Assembly: GCA_001513155.1 (NCBI GenBank)
Contig: LFSR01000044.1
Span: 35,663-99,662, forward strand
Length of the DNA stretch: 64,000 bases
Source of the DNA: Syntrophomonas sp. DTU018
GTDB lineage: Bacteria > Bacillota > Syntrophomonadia > Syntrophomonadales > Syntrophomonadaceae
Direction of reading: 5' to 3'
Below the pieces are notes generated by a model. It did not search any database and was not told where the DNA came from. It saw only the letters and a program-made list of their open reading frames with translations. Both the position numbers and the translations under genes were made by a program. Positions 34,187 to 43,761 of this stretch are shown piece by piece (position 1 is the first letter of the stretch; each line of letters opens with the position of its first letter).

Positions 34187-35518
34187 TTAGAATTTCTCCA
34201 GGTATTCGTTTATTTCCCAGTCATATACCCGGGAACTATAATTCTCCCATTCTTTGATTTTGGCCAGTACGAAGCGTGAGTAAATGTGTTCCCCTAATGC
34301 CTCCTGAATCAGCTTGTCCTGACGCAATTCATTGATAGCCTCGTACAGGTTTTCCGGAAGGGATTCTATATTGTTCATTTTACGGGTAGCCAGGTCCATT
34401 TCATAAATGTTCTGATCAACAGGCGGTGGCGGGGTCAGCCCGGAACGTATTCCATCCAGACCAGCTTTCAGCACCACAGCTAGCCCCAGATACGGGTTGC
34501 AAGTAGGATCGGGGCTGCGCAATTCAATGCGGGTACCAATGCCTCGCCGAGCAGGGATACGAATCAGCGGACTGCGGTTGCGATAAGACCAGGCAATATA
34601 TACCGGCGCTTCATAGCCAGGTACCAGCCTTTTGTAAGAATTGACTGTGGGGCTGGTAATAGCACAAATAGCCTTGGCATGTTTTAATACTCCAGCTAAG
34701 AAACTGCGACATACTCTGCTCAATCCATCTTCAGCCTGGGGATCGTAAAAAGCGTTTTCCCCGTCTTTGAATAGTGAAACATGAAGATGCATTCCTGAAC
34801 CGGCAATGCCGTAAATAGGCTTGGGCATAAAGGTAGCATGAAGTCCATGCTGTTGGGCTACCGTACGTACTACGATTCGGAAAGTAACGATGTTATCGGC
34901 AGTGGTTAGAGCTTCTTGGTATTTGAAATCAATCTCATGCTGACCCGGAGCTACCTCATGATGAGATGCTTCTATTTCAAAGCCCATTCTCTGCAGAGTC
35001 TCCACCATATCCCGCCGGGCTTCTTCTCCTTTATCTACTGGCGGCAGATCAAAATAACCGGCTTTGTCGTTAGTCACCAAGGTAGGGGCACCTTTTTCAT
35101 CCAGTTGAAACAAGAAAAACTCGGGTTCAGGCCCCACATACATGGTAAATCCCATTTCTTTTGCTTCTTCCATCACTTTTTTCAGTGCATAACGAGGTGA
35201 GCCGGCAAAAGGCTTATTGTCCGGATCATAGATGTCACAGATTAATCGAGCTGTTTTTCCTGCCGAAGCTGAGTTGTTCCAGGGCAGAATGAGAAAGGTG
35301 TTGGGATCCGGCCGCAGGTACATGTCGGATTCTTCGATCCGAACAAAGCCTTCGATAGAAGATCCATCAAACATCAACTCACCATCTAAAGCCTTTTCCA
35401 ACTGGTCAATGGTAATGGAGATGCTTTTCATTACCCCCAGGATATCGGTAAATTGCAGTCTGATAAATTGCACATTGTTTTCAGCAGCAATTCGCAGGAT
35501 AGATTCCTTGTCCAACAT
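34187..35518 (-). CDS. glnA: Glutamine synthetase, type I
   Basis: A 443-residue ATP-dependent enzyme making glutamine from glutamate and ammonium. Family landmarks are [45 protein letters not shown] and NPYLGLA. The length and the lack of the 25-residue insert fit the GSI-alpha type regulated by feedback and GlnR-like proteins, not by adenylylation. Ribosome site GGAGGG. No glnR gene precedes it here, in contrast to Bacillus; upstream are a DUF456 gene, an ynbB-like gene and spoVK, which keeps part of the Bacillus spoVK-ynbB-glnR-glnA order. Confidence 0.96.
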   Translation of the reverse strand: MLDKESILRIAAENNVQFIRLQFTDILGVMKSISITIDQLEKALDGELMFDGSSIEGFVRIEESDMYLRPDPNTFLILPWNNSASAGKTARLICDIYDPDNKPFAGSPRYALKKVMEEAKEMGFTMYVGPEPEFFLFQLDEKGAPTLVTNDKAGYFDLPPVDKGEEARRDMVETLQRMGFEIEASHHEVAPGQHEIDFKYQEALTTADNIVTFRIVVRTVAQQHGLHATFMPKPIYGIAGSGMHLHVSLFKDGENAFYDPQAEDGLSRVCRSFLAGVLKHAKAICAITSPTVNSYKRLVPGYEAPVYIAWSYRNRSPLIRIPARRGIGTRIELRSPDPTCNPYLGLAVVLKAGLDGIRSGLTPPPPVDQNIYEMDLATRKMNNIESLPENLYEAINELRQDKLIQEALGEHIYSRFVLAKIKEWENYSSRVYDWEINEYLEKF

Positions 35519-35585
35519 AATCCCTCCATAAATATACAGACTGGTTTAATTCCATTAGATTAACACATATCTGGTTAGCTCTCAA

Positions 35586-36065
35586 TCAAAACACCCTTAC
35601 CAGGAAGGAGATAATCATGCCCAGAGCTATCAAGAGGTTAAATATCATTCCTGAGAACAATCCTATTAAAGCTCCTATTGCTGCTTGAAAAGCTTTCCCA
35701 GGATTATGTTGACTCAAGAATTCGCCTAGGTACGCTCCTAACAGAGGGCCCACAATCAAACCCAGGGGCGGGAAAAGAATTAATCCCAAAAACAGGCCTA
35801 TAACGGCTCCAATGCTTCCCCATTTGCCGGAGCCAAAATGGCGAGCACCCAGTACTGTGGACAAGTAGCTAAACAACAAGGACAGCACGGTTAGTATTCC
35901 CAATATAATTAAATAATTAGGAGTTATTAGGATAAAACCTTCATACCAACCATAACATAAAATGGCAGCAAATATAAAGGGAATACCCGGAAGAACCGGC
36001 AAAACAGTGCCAGCAGCGCCAATAACCATGGCGATTATCACCAGAATTAATACCACATTATCCAT
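35586..36065 (-). CDS. DUF456 membrane protein
   Basis: A 159-residue integral membrane protein with four to five hydrophobic helices. The GAAGTVLPVLPGIPFIFAA start, the GPLLGAYLGE segment and the glycine-rich FQAAIGALIGLFSGMIF are typical of DUF456; function unknown. Start: ATG at 36065 overlaps the last eight bases of the ynbB-like gene and has AAGGAG upstream inside that gene, which indicates translational coupling. Confidence 0.85.
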   Translation of the reverse strand: MDNVVLILVIIAMVIGAAGTVLPVLPGIPFIFAAILCYGWYEGFILITPNYLIILGILTVLSLLFSYLSTVLGARHFGSGKWGSIGAVIGLFLGLILFPPLGLIVGPLLGAYLGEFLSQHNPGKAFQAAIGALIGLFSGMIFNLLIALGMIISFLVRVF

Positions 36066-37305
36066 AGCATTTCTCCTTGACACCTGTTAATTCATTGACC
36101 AAACGTGCTACTGTATAGCGGATATGTTCATAACTGAGACCACCCTGCATAAATACCGCATAAGGAGGTCGCAAAGGGGCATCGCAGGACAGTTCAATAG
36201 ATGAACCTTGTATGAAGGTCCCCGCAGCCATAATTATCTTATCAGCATAACCGGGAACATTGGCAAATTCCAGCTGAACATCGCTGTCTACCGGTGATGA
36301 TTGCTGGACAACCTGGCAAAAACTTTTAATTTGGTCAGGGTTATTAAGGATAACAGCTTGGACAATATCGGAACGTGCTTCTGACCAGGTGGGGCTCACT
36401 TCATACCCTAGATGTTCAAAAACGGCTGCTGTTAACACCGCTCCTTTAAGAGCTTGCAGAACAATATGAGGAGCCATAAACAATCCCTGATACGATAGAC
36501 GGTTTTGGCCTAAACTGGCTCCTAATTCCCTGCCCAGACCAGGAGCGGTCAGGTATTCAGCAATCTGATCCACCAGTTGGTTTTTACCGGTAATATAACC
36601 CCCGGATACGGCTAGTCCCCCTCCCGGGTTCTTGATAAGGGAACCCGCCATTATGTCAATTCCACAGTCGGTGGGCTCCAGAGCATTGACAAATTCACCG
36701 TAACAATTATCTACCATTATTATGGTATCAGCCTTGCAGGAGCGGATGGTCTTTACTATTTCCTTAAGAGTGTTTAAATCCACCGCTGGTCGCAGGGTAT
36801 ATCCCCGAGACCTTTGTATAAATACCATACGGGTCTGGGGGGTTATGTAATCAGGCAATGCGGCAAGATCCACCCTTAAATCCGGGGTAAGGGGTACTTC
36901 CCTGTAGCTGATACCCCGGTCCACCAGGCTGCCCGGCAATGGATTTTCACAACCGATTACTCTTTTAAGGGTGTCATAGGGAGAGCCCACGGCAGATACC
37001 AGTTGGTCACCAGGTTTCAGCAGAGCAAACAAACAGGCGGAAATAGCATGAGTACCGGACACAATTTGGGAACGCACCAGGGCACTTTCCCCATGGAAAA
37101 CATCAGCATATACCCTTTCCAAAGTGTCCCGGCCAATATCACCATAACCATAACCGGAGGAAGATTGAAAATGGACTTCGCGAATCCTATGCTGCTGGAA
37201 GGCCTGCAATACTTTAACCTGGTTAATATAGGCAGTTTCTTCCATCTCCTGGTATTTATCCCGCAGTTTTTGTTCCACGTGCTTTATTAGTTCCAATGAC
37301 TGCAA
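36058..37305 (-). CDS. PLP-dependent YnbB / methionine gamma-lyase-related protein
   Basis: A protein of 415 residues from the chosen start, of the aluminium-resistance/YnbB family, a Cys/Met-metabolism-type fold-type I PLP enzyme. The cofactor lysine is in GSLIKNPGGG, with VDNCYGEF before it (aspartate for the pyridine nitrogen) and SGTHAIS near residue 92. The reaction is not established; carbon-sulfur lyase activity is often assigned. Start is uncertain: the GTG at 37317 overlaps the AGGAAGG ribosome site; TTG at 37305 is better spaced and is used. Between spoVK and DUF456 in a leftward unit. Confidence 0.82.
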   Translation of the reverse strand: MQSLELIKHVEQKLRDKYQEMEETAYINQVKVLQAFQQHRIREVHFQSSSGYGYGDIGRDTLERVYADVFHGESALVRSQIVSGTHAISACLFALLKPGDQLVSAVGSPYDTLKRVIGCENPLPGSLVDRGISYREVPLTPDLRVDLAALPDYITPQTRMVFIQRSRGYTLRPAVDLNTLKEIVKTIRSCKADTIIMVDNCYGEFVNALEPTDCGIDIMAGSLIKNPGGGLAVSGGYITGKNQLVDQIAEYLTAPGLGRELGASLGQNRLSYQGLFMAPHIVLQALKGAVLTAAVFEHLGYEVSPTWSEARSDIVQAVILNNPDQIKSFCQVVQQSSPVDSDVQLEFANVPGYADKIIMAAGTFIQGSSIELSCDAPLRPPYAVFMQGGLSYEHIRYTVARLVNELTGVKEKCYG

Positions 37306-37326
37306 AAAATGTACCACCTTCCTGAT

Positions 37327-38208
37327 TTAACTGCTCAATGATTCTGGATCAGGCAGATCTACTTCCTCAATAGTAACCAGTTCTTTACGCCTCAAGGGTT
37401 CTTTATTAACAATGCGCAAAGCCTGCATGCGGATGGATTTTTCTACCAGATTGCGTACATAGCGGGCATTGCCGCTGTGAGGATGTCTCTGGCGTACAAA
37501 TTCCTGCAAGTGATTTTTCAATTTCCAGCGACAGCCGCTGGTTAATTCATAATCTCTTTCAGCATACATCTGAATGGCAATGGAGAAAAGTTCGTCAGCA
37601 TTATAGTCCGGAAAATCTATATGAATAGGAAAACGGGAACGCAGACCGGGATTGGAGCGCAGGAAACGTTCCATTTCATAGGAATAACCTGCCAGGATAA
37701 CTACCAGGTTATCGCGATGGTCCTCCATCGCCTTAACTAAAGTTGCCACCGCTTCGTGCCCGAAGTCTTTCTCCCCGCCCTGAGCCAGAGTATAGGCCTC
37801 GTCAATAAACATAATTCCTCCCAGGGATTTTTTCAACATCTCCCGGGTTTTTTGGGCGGTATGACCGATATATTCTCCCACTAAATCCGCTCGCTCTACT
37901 TCTACCAGGTGGCCTTTGCTTAAAATACCAATATCTCGAAAAATGCGGCCCAATATACGGGCTACGGTGGTTTTGCCGGTACCTGGATTTCCTTTGAAAA
38001 CCATATGCAGAGCATTGGGGCAGGTTTTCAGCTGCATTTGACTGCGCCGGGATTGTATCAGGGAAAAAGCAGTAACCTCCGCAAGAATCCTTTTTACATC
38101 TCTTAAGCCGATTAGACTCTCCAATTCCTTAAAAGCATCGGTTTTGGGAAAAGGATGGGAGGCAGTCATATACTCTGCATTATTTGCACTGCTGACATTA
38201 TAGCGCAT
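37327..38208 (-). CDS. spoVK: SpoVK/CbbX-like AAA+ ATPase
   Basis: A 293-residue AAA+ protein. Walker A GNPGTGKT is at 73-80, Walker B is IMFIDEAYTL, and the sensor/arginine-finger segment LRSRFPIHIDF and the HPHSGNARYVRNL motif are typical of the SpoVK/CbbX group. In Bacillus SpoVK is needed for spore maturation. Start: ATG at 38208 with only a weak GGAAA site. The gene starts almost on the U tract of the cysK terminator, so it needs its own promoter, which would lie in or right after that hairpin. Downstream genes ynbB-like and DUF456 follow closely. Confidence 0.88.
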   Translation of the reverse strand: MRYNVSSANNAEYMTASHPFPKTDAFKELESLIGLRDVKRILAEVTAFSLIQSRRSQMQLKTCPNALHMVFKGNPGTGKTTVARILGRIFRDIGILSKGHLVEVERADLVGEYIGHTAQKTREMLKKSLGGIMFIDEAYTLAQGGEKDFGHEAVATLVKAMEDHRDNLVVILAGYSYEMERFLRSNPGLRSRFPIHIDFPDYNADELFSIAIQMYAERDYELTSGCRWKLKNHLQEFVRQRHPHSGNARYVRNLVEKSIRMQALRIVNKEPLRRKELVTIEEVDLPDPESLSS

Positions 38209-38226
38209 AGAGATTTCCAAAAAAAA

Positions 38227-38280
38227 TCACCACTTCTCTATAGTCTAACTTAATATATGCCAAGTAGCCAGAAGTGGTGA
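38227..38280 (-). terminator. Terminator of the isc-mnmA-cysK operon
   Basis: Perfect 11-bp arms (38227-38237 and 38270-38280) with a 32-base loop, followed on the minus strand by a run of T. It lies 25 bases past the cysK stop and ends right at the spoVK start region. Confidence 0.8.
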
Positions 38281-38305
38281 TATTTTATGTTTACTATTCC
38301 CCTGT

Positions 38306-39220
38306 TTAATCGGTAAACACATCCATGCTCAGATATCTTTCTCCGGTATCGGGAGCAATAGCCAGGATGCGCTGACCCGGTGAAGCTTGTTGTGCTATCT
38401 GCCAGGCAGCCCATACTGCTGCCCCGGAAGAAATTCCCACCAGGATGCCCTCGTCTCTTGCCAGTGATCTGGCAGTCTTGAAAGCTTCTTCATTGCGTAC
38501 CCTGATAATCTGGTCAATCAATTCAGTATCGAGAACTTGAGGAATGAAGCCTGCTCCAATTCCCTGAATGCGATGGGGTCCAGGCGGTCCTCCAGACAGA
38601 ACTGAAGAATCATAGGGCTCTACGGCTATTATTTTTAGTTCGGGTATCCTTTCTTTAAGAAACTTGCCTGCACCGGTCAGAGTTCCGCCGGTACCCACTC
38701 CCAAAACGAAATAGTCAAGCCGCCCCTCCATAGCTTCGTATATTTCCGGACCGGTAGTTTGATAATGAAAAGCAGGATTGGCAGGATTCTCAAATTGCTG
38801 CAGCATAACCCAGTCGGGATGTTCCTGGCACAACTCCTGGGCTTTGCGCACTGCTCCCGACATTCCTTCCGCTCCCGGTGTGAGAACTATCTCCGCGCCA
38901 TAAGCTTTCATAAGATGTCTTCTTTCCACACTCATAGTATCCGGCATGACCAGTACAACTTTGTAACCACGGGTAGCTCCCAGCATAGCCAGGGCAATAC
39001 CGGTATTGCCGCTGCTGGGTTCGATCAAGGTAGCACCGGGATATAGTTTTCCCTTTTGTTCGGCATCCAAAATCATGCCCAGAGCAATTCTGTCTTTTAC
39101 ACTTCCCCCGGGGTTAAAACTTTCCATTTTAATAAAAAGTTCCAGGTTGGATCCGGTTGGTGATTTTATCCGGACAATGGGGGTACGTCCGATAAGTTCA
39201 CTTATGTTCTGGTATACCAC
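38306..39220 (-). CDS. cysK: Cysteine synthase A (O-acetylserine sulfhydrylase)
   Basis: A 304-residue PLP enzyme that makes cysteine from O-acetylserine and sulfide. It has the PLP lysine in NPGGSVKDRI, the substrate loop PSSGNTG, and GVGTGGTLTG and GISSGAA for phosphate binding. Start is GTG with GGAGGAGA upstream. It is the last gene of iscR-iscS-iscU-mnmA-cysK, so cysteine supply is coupled to cysteine desulfurase use. CysE is not in the window. Confidence 0.95.
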   Translation of the reverse strand: MVYQNISELIGRTPIVRIKSPTGSNLELFIKMESFNPGGSVKDRIALGMILDAEQKGKLYPGATLIEPSSGNTGIALAMLGATRGYKVVLVMPDTMSVERRHLMKAYGAEIVLTPGAEGMSGAVRKAQELCQEHPDWVMLQQFENPANPAFHYQTTGPEIYEAMEGRLDYFVLGVGTGGTLTGAGKFLKERIPELKIIAVEPYDSSVLSGGPPGPHRIQGIGAGFIPQVLDTELIDQIIRVRNEEAFKTARSLARDEGILVGISSGAAVWAAWQIAQQASPGQRILAIAPDTGERYLSMDVFTD

Positions 39221-39241
39221 GCCTATCTCCTCCAGTGTTTT

Positions 39242-40321
39242 TTATTGTGAGAATTTTAGAATAGTCCCTCCGCCCAAAACTTGTTCACCCTGGTAAATAA
39301 CCACGGACTGTCCAGGGGTAATAGCTTTCTGAGGATTCTGAAACTCAATTTCCAGCAACTGCTGGTCAGTTATACGAACCACAGCTTTTTGGGGAAGAGC
39401 ATTGTAACGGATTTTAACTTCCCCTTCCAAAGGAAATTCAGGTTCACTATCGGAAATAATGTGTATATCCCTGGCATAAAATACTTGTTTGTAAAGCTCC
39501 TCCTCGGGTCCTACCAAAATGTTGCGGGTATCATAGTCGATATCTAAAACGTACAAGGGGACACCAGCCTGTAATCCCAATCCCCGCCGCTGACCGATGG
39601 TATAGCGGTGTATACCTTCATGAGGACCCAGATCCTCCCCTGCCGATGTTATAAAGCGGCCTGTTCGCGGCTGAAAAGGTCTGTAATCCCTGATAAATTC
39701 AGCATAATGTTTACCGGCGGGCACAAAACAGATTTCCTGGCTTTCTTCCTTTTCTGCTGCCGGCAGGCCCGCTTCCCGGGCCAGCCCCCGGATCTCTGAC
39801 TTGGTGTATTCACCGTTAGGCAGCAGAGTATGGGCCAGTTGAAACTGGTTCATGCGAAACAAAGCATAGCTTTGATCTTTACTTTTATCGACAGCTTGGT
39901 AAAGAGCCCATTCTTGCTTGGCCGGGTTCCATTTTATCAAGGCATAATGACCAGTAGCCAGAAAATCAGCCCCCATAGCCAAAACCTTATTCAGCAAGCT
40001 GTCAAATTTAATAAACCGGTTGCAGTCAATACAAGGATTGGGGGTATGGCCGCGAAGATATTCATTATAAAAATTGTCAATAACCTTCTGCTGAAATTCT
40101 TCTCTGAAATTTAGAACATAGTGAGGTATATCCAACTTCCATGCAACTAGGCGGGCATCATTGACTGCATCCAAACTGCAGCAAGCCCTGCGGGTATCAG
40201 ACTCCTGGGGCCAAATCTGCATAGTTATTCCGGTTACTTCATAACCCTGCCTTTTCAGCAAAAGTGCCGCTACCGAACTGTCTACTCCACCGCTCATGGC
40301 CACAAACACTCGACCGGCCAT
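39242..40321 (-). CDS. mnmA: tRNA 2-thiouridylase MnmA
   Basis: A 359-residue ATP-dependent thiotransferase forming 2-thiouridine at tRNA position 34. PP-loop SGGVDSS is near the N-terminus; catalytic cysteines are in NPCIDCN and QEICFVP; the C-terminal beta-barrel ends with QVLGGGTI. Start is ambiguous: TTG at 40330 is only four bases from GGAG, ATG at 40321 is 13 bases away; the ATG gives the usual N-terminus MAGRVFVAMSGG. It receives sulfur from the IscS encoded two genes upstream. Confidence 0.95.
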   Translation of the reverse strand: MAGRVFVAMSGGVDSSVAALLLKRQGYEVTGITMQIWPQESDTRRACCSLDAVNDARLVAWKLDIPHYVLNFREEFQQKVIDNFYNEYLRGHTPNPCIDCNRFIKFDSLLNKVLAMGADFLATGHYALIKWNPAKQEWALYQAVDKSKDQSYALFRMNQFQLAHTLLPNGEYTKSEIRGLAREAGLPAAEKEESQEICFVPAGKHYAEFIRDYRPFQPRTGRFITSAGEDLGPHEGIHRYTIGQRRGLGLQAGVPLYVLDIDYDTRNILVGPEEELYKQVFYARDIHIISDSEPEFPLEGEVKIRYNALPQKAVVRITDQQLLEIEFQNPQKAITPGQSVVIYQGEQVLGGGTILKFSQ

Positions 40322-40341
40322 CGGTAACAATACACTCCCTT

Positions 40342-40719
40342 TTATTCCGCGCTCCTGCTTTTGCTAAGATAATCCTGAATAGCCTGATGCAAGGCATCTG
40401 CGGCCAGATTGGAACAATGCATTTTCTGAGGCGGCAGGCCATCCAATGCTTCAGCAACCAGGCGATTGGTTACTTTCTCTGCTTCTTCCAGAGTCTTGCC
40501 CTTCACCATTTCAGTAACCATGCTGCTGGTGGCGATAGCCGCAGCACAGCCAAAGGTCTTAAATTTTATGTCATCAATTACGTTGTCTTGTACCTTGATT
40601 TCTATATGCATAATATCGCCACAAACCGGGTTGCCAACTTCACCAATACCATCGGCATGTTCAATTTCACCAACATTGCGCGGATTCATGAAATGATCCA
40701 TTACTTTTGCAGAATACAT
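40342..40719 (-). CDS. iscU: Fe-S cluster scaffold protein IscU/NifU-like
   Basis: A 125-residue scaffold on which [2Fe-2S] and [4Fe-4S] clusters are built from sulfur delivered by IscS. The three ligand cysteines are present: Cys33 (NPVCGD), Cys58 (FGCAAAIA) and Cys102 (KMHCSNLA); the spacing and the absence of the SufU insert support the IscU/NifU form. Strong ribosome site AAAGGAGG. It is 17 bases downstream of iscS. No hscA, hscB or fdx follow, the usual reduced Firmicute arrangement. Confidence 0.93.
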   Translation of the reverse strand: MYSAKVMDHFMNPRNVGEIEHADGIGEVGNPVCGDIMHIEIKVQDNVIDDIKFKTFGCAAAIATSSMVTEMVKGKTLEEAEKVTNRLVAEALDGLPPQKMHCSNLAADALHQAIQDYLSKSRSAE

Positions 40720-40736
40720 ATGAACACTCCTCCTTT

Positions 40737-41894
40737 CTATTTCATTAGGGGCGACATAGCCCGCAATCTCTCAATTATGGGCGGAAGCACTTCCAAAACA
40801 TAATCCACTTGCTCCTCGGTATTGCTTTTTCCCAAAGTTAACCTCAGGGAACCATGAGCTATTTCATGGGGATAACCCATGGCCAGCAAGACGTGGGAGG
40901 GTTCCAGAGAACCGGAAGTACAGGCCGAACCACTGGAGGCCATGACTCCCATATGATCCAGCATCAGCAATATTGATTCCCCTTCCACATATTTGAAACA
41001 AACGCTTACATGGCCGGGAATACGATTATGGGGATGGCCGGTTAAATAGGTATCTGGTATGGACTGCAGAATGCCCTTAATTAATTTTTCAGCCAAGTGC
41101 TGCAGGCGCTTGGCTTCCTGAGCCATTTCCTGCCGGGCGATTTCCGCAGCACAACCCAGGCCCACAATACCCGGAACATTTTCCGTACCTGCTCTGCGGC
41201 GGCGTTCCTGCCCTCCCCCATGCATAAAACTAGCCACCCGTGTGCCCTTGCGCACATAGAGGCTACCGATTCCCTTTGGCCCGTAGATTTTATGCCCAGA
41301 GAGGGACAGCATATCTACATTTAAGTCCTTTACATCTACAGGAATCTTGCCCACTGTTTGCACAGCATCGGTATGAAACACTGCTCCGCCCTGATGAGCA
41401 ATTTCCGCCAACTCTTGAATGGGCTGAATGGTGCCGACTTCATTGTTGCCGTGCATGATAGAAACCAATATGGTATCAGGACGCATAGCTTCCTTAAGGT
41501 AATCAGGGTGGACTGTTCCCTGGTTATCTACCGGCAGCAAAGTCAGGTCAAAACCTTGTTTAGCCAGAAATTCGGCGGTTTCCAGCACTGCATGGTGTTC
41601 GATGGAACTTACTATAATATGGCGTCCCTTATCCTTGTTGGCTAAGGCATAGCCAATCAAAGCGTGATTGTCAGCTTCCGTTCCTCCAGCGGTAAAAATA
41701 ATTTCCCCCGCAGAGCAGTTAATTAAGTCTGCTACCTGACTCCGGGCATGTTCCACTGCCTGTCGGGCTTCCTGTCCCAGTAAATAGATGCTGGAAGGGT
41801 TACCAAATCTATCGACAAAGTAGGGATTCATGGCTTTTAAAACTTCCTCATGCATGGGAGTGGTAGCACTGTGATCCAAATAAACCTTCACCAT
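40737..41894 (-). CDS. iscS: Cysteine desulfurase IscS/NifS
   Basis: A 385-residue PLP enzyme that turns cysteine to alanine and a protein persulfide. PLP Lys202 is in SGHKIYGPKG, and the persulfide Cys325 is in SSGSACTSGS, the group I loop. It should supply IscU, MnmA and perhaps TtcA. Ribosome site AAGGAG before the ATG; 15 bases from iscR. Confidence 0.95.
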   Translation of the reverse strand: MVKVYLDHSATTPMHEEVLKAMNPYFVDRFGNPSSIYLLGQEARQAVEHARSQVADLINCSAGEIIFTAGGTEADNHALIGYALANKDKGRHIIVSSIEHHAVLETAEFLAKQGFDLTLLPVDNQGTVHPDYLKEAMRPDTILVSIMHGNNEVGTIQPIQELAEIAHQGGAVFHTDAVQTVGKIPVDVKDLNVDMLSLSGHKIYGPKGIGSLYVRKGTRVASFMHGGGQERRRRAGTENVPGIVGLGCAAEIARQEMAQEAKRLQHLAEKLIKGILQSIPDTYLTGHPHNRIPGHVSVCFKYVEGESILLMLDHMGVMASSGSACTSGSLEPSHVLLAMGYPHEIAHGSLRLTLGKSNTEEQVDYVLEVLPPIIERLRAMSPLMK

Positions 41895-41909
41895 GGAACA
41901 ACTCCTTCC

Positions 41910-42350
41910 CTATCTAAGCTCACTTTCTCGCACCATGGAGCGAGATTTAACCACTAAATCCTGTAGTGTGTACGAATCTAGTATTTCACTGATGGAATCC
42001 CGGATGCGCTGCCATATTTCCCGGGTGGGACACCGGTTGGATCTTTCACAGTCCTGGGGATATTTTTCGCTGATACAGTCCACAGGAGCAATAGGACCTT
42101 CCAGGACACGAATTATATCACCGGCGGTAATATCGGCAGCATCCCTGCCCAATATATAGCCACCCTGAGCCCCGCGTATGCTTTTTACCAGGCCAGCCTG
42201 CTTTAAAGGAGTCAAAAGCTGTTCCAGGTAGCGTTCCGACAAGTCCTGGTGTTCAGCAATGACGTGGGTGGGAACCGGACCTTCATGTTGACGGGAAGCG
42301 ATCTCAATCATAGCTCTTAGACCATAGCGTCCTTTGGTTGAGAACCGCAT
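41910..42350 (-). CDS. iscR: Rrf2-family Fe-S regulator IscR
   Basis: A 146-residue winged-helix repressor. Cys92, Cys101 and Cys107 in the C-terminal part fit the [2Fe-2S] ligand set of IscR (spacing slightly wider than in E. coli). It probably represses its own operon (iscS, iscU, mnmA, cysK) when clusters are plentiful. Ribosome site GGAGATGAG. The upstream gap to nadA is only 38 bases and contains a TATAAT near 42372; a defined IscR site was not recognised. Confidence 0.9.
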   Translation of the reverse strand: MRFSTKGRYGLRAMIEIASRQHEGPVPTHVIAEHQDLSERYLEQLLTPLKQAGLVKSIRGAQGGYILGRDAADITAGDIIRVLEGPIAPVDCISEKYPQDCERSNRCPTREIWQRIRDSISEILDSYTLQDLVVKSRSMVRESELR

Positions 42351-42388
42351 GCACTCATCTCCTTTTCAAAACTCACCCTAAATTATAT

Positions 42389-43324
42389 CTACCCGGTGTC
42401 ACGGGATGTCCAATCGATCATCTTTTCCAAAGCTGATAACGACTTGATGCGGGTATCTTCGGGAACTTCAACAAGGGTTTCGTTATTTAATATGGAATAA
42501 TGGATTTTTTCCAAAGTAATGCTCTTCATATTAGGACAGATCAATTCTTCCGACGCCAGAATTGCTTTCTTTTCCGGGCATTTTTCGGAAATGCTGTGCA
42601 TGATTCCTGACTCGGTAACTATTATCAGAACCTGATAAGGAGACTTTACAGCATAATCAATTATTCCAGAGGTACTGCCAATAAAATCGGCCTTATCCCG
42701 AATTTCTTTCGGGCATTCAGGATGCACCAGAATGGCTGCTTCGGGATATTGTTCTTTTAATTGATCCAATTGCTCGGCAGTTATCCTTTGGTGAGTAGGA
42801 CACTCCGAAGAATACAATTCCATGTTCCGTCCCAGTTTTTCGGCTATATAACTGCCCAGGTGCTGGTCAGGTACAAACAGTATCTGCCGGTCCGGACTTA
42901 TCTGGGCAACAATTTTGGCCGCATTGGAGGATGTACAGCATACATCGCTGACAGCTTTAACCTCTGCCGGAGTGTTCACATAACTGACGATAACTGCATC
43001 GGGATGTTCTTGCCGGTATTTAATAATATCTTCAATTACTACTTTATTAGCCATGGGACAGGTAGCCAAGGGTTCAGGAGTCAGTACTGTCTTGTCAGGG
43101 CAGAGAATAGCAGCGGTCTCGGCCATGAAATCCACTCCGGCTACCAGAATAGTTGATTGAGAACAATCCCGGGCTGCCAAAGCCATAGCATAAGAATCCC
43201 CTACATAATCAGCAATCATTTGAATTTCCGGGCGCTGGTAGTAATGGGCCAGCAGAAAAACGTCCTTTTGCTTTTTCAGATCTATAATTTCATCCATTAA
43301 TCTTCTGCTTCCGCTGTCAAGCAT
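42389..43324 (-). CDS. nadA: Quinolinate synthase NadA
   Basis: A protein of 311 residues with a [4Fe-4S] cluster, condensing iminoaspartate and dihydroxyacetone phosphate to quinolinate for NAD synthesis. Landmarks: LAHYYQRPEIQ, CCTSSNAAK, HPECPKEI and CPNMKS, the last three holding the cluster cysteines. Start: ATG at 43324 with AAAGGAG eleven bases upstream; the longer frame adds an unrelated hydrophobic stretch. nadB and nadC are not beside it, which is unusual, but its position directly upstream of iscR fits its need for a cluster. Confidence 0.94.
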   Translation of the reverse strand: MLDSGSRRLMDEIIDLKKQKDVFLLAHYYQRPEIQMIADYVGDSYAMALAARDCSQSTILVAGVDFMAETAAILCPDKTVLTPEPLATCPMANKVVIEDIIKYRQEHPDAVIVSYVNTPAEVKAVSDVCCTSSNAAKIVAQISPDRQILFVPDQHLGSYIAEKLGRNMELYSSECPTHQRITAEQLDQLKEQYPEAAILVHPECPKEIRDKADFIGSTSGIIDYAVKSPYQVLIIVTESGIMHSISEKCPEKKAILASEELICPNMKSITLEKIHYSILNNETLVEVPEDTRIKSLSALEKMIDWTSRDTG

Positions 43325-43417
43325 GATTCTTAACGCTCCTTTCTCTGCTATTATAATCCCTAGTAAATCAATAGACAATATGTAAAATGGTTTTAATTTC
43401 TTAAAACACAAAAAAAA

Positions 43418-43443
43418 ACACACTCCCGGCAGAAGGAATGTGT
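43418..43443 (-). terminator. Terminator of hfq / end of the mut-mia block
   Basis: Nine-bp arms (43418-43426 with 43435-43443) that pair fully on the minus strand with one G-U, followed by at least eight T on that strand. It separates hfq from nadA. Confidence 0.85.
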
Positions 43444-43474
43444 TCTAAAAAGCAAAATCCCGGTCGCCCGGGTT

Positions 43475-43717
43475 TCAGTCTTCGTCATTTTTCAAGTCTA
43501 AATTGCTGATAGGCCTTAATGGAGCTACGGTGGAAATGGCATGCTTATATATTAACTGTTGTTTTTGTTCCATTTCCACAATAACCGTAAAGTTGTCAAA
43601 TCCCTTGACAATACCCTTTATTTGAAATCCATTTACCAGATAGATGGTAACGGGTGTTTTTTCTTTTCTGACCTGGTTCAAGAAAGCATCCTGAAGATTA
43701 ATCTGACTCTTACTCAT
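43475..43717 (-). CDS. hfq: RNA chaperone Hfq
   Basis: An 80-residue Sm-like protein forming hexamers that bind small RNAs and mRNAs. Sm1 ([20 protein letters not shown]) and Sm2 with the YKHAIST segment are complete; in Firmicutes the KH of this motif lies at the proximal RNA site. Start: ATG at 43717 gives the usual [10 protein letters not shown]; the ribosome site is weak and a longer TTG-started frame is unlikely. The conserved miaA-hfq order is kept, and a short acidic tail (NDED) ends the protein. Confidence 0.95.
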   Translation of the reverse strand: MSKSQINLQDAFLNQVRKEKTPVTIYLVNGFQIKGIVKGFDNFTVIVEMEQKQQLIYKHAISTVAPLRPISNLDLKNDED

Positions 43718-43761
43718 TAAGGTTTTAACCCCCAATCCCAATGCTCATTGCTCTATAATTT

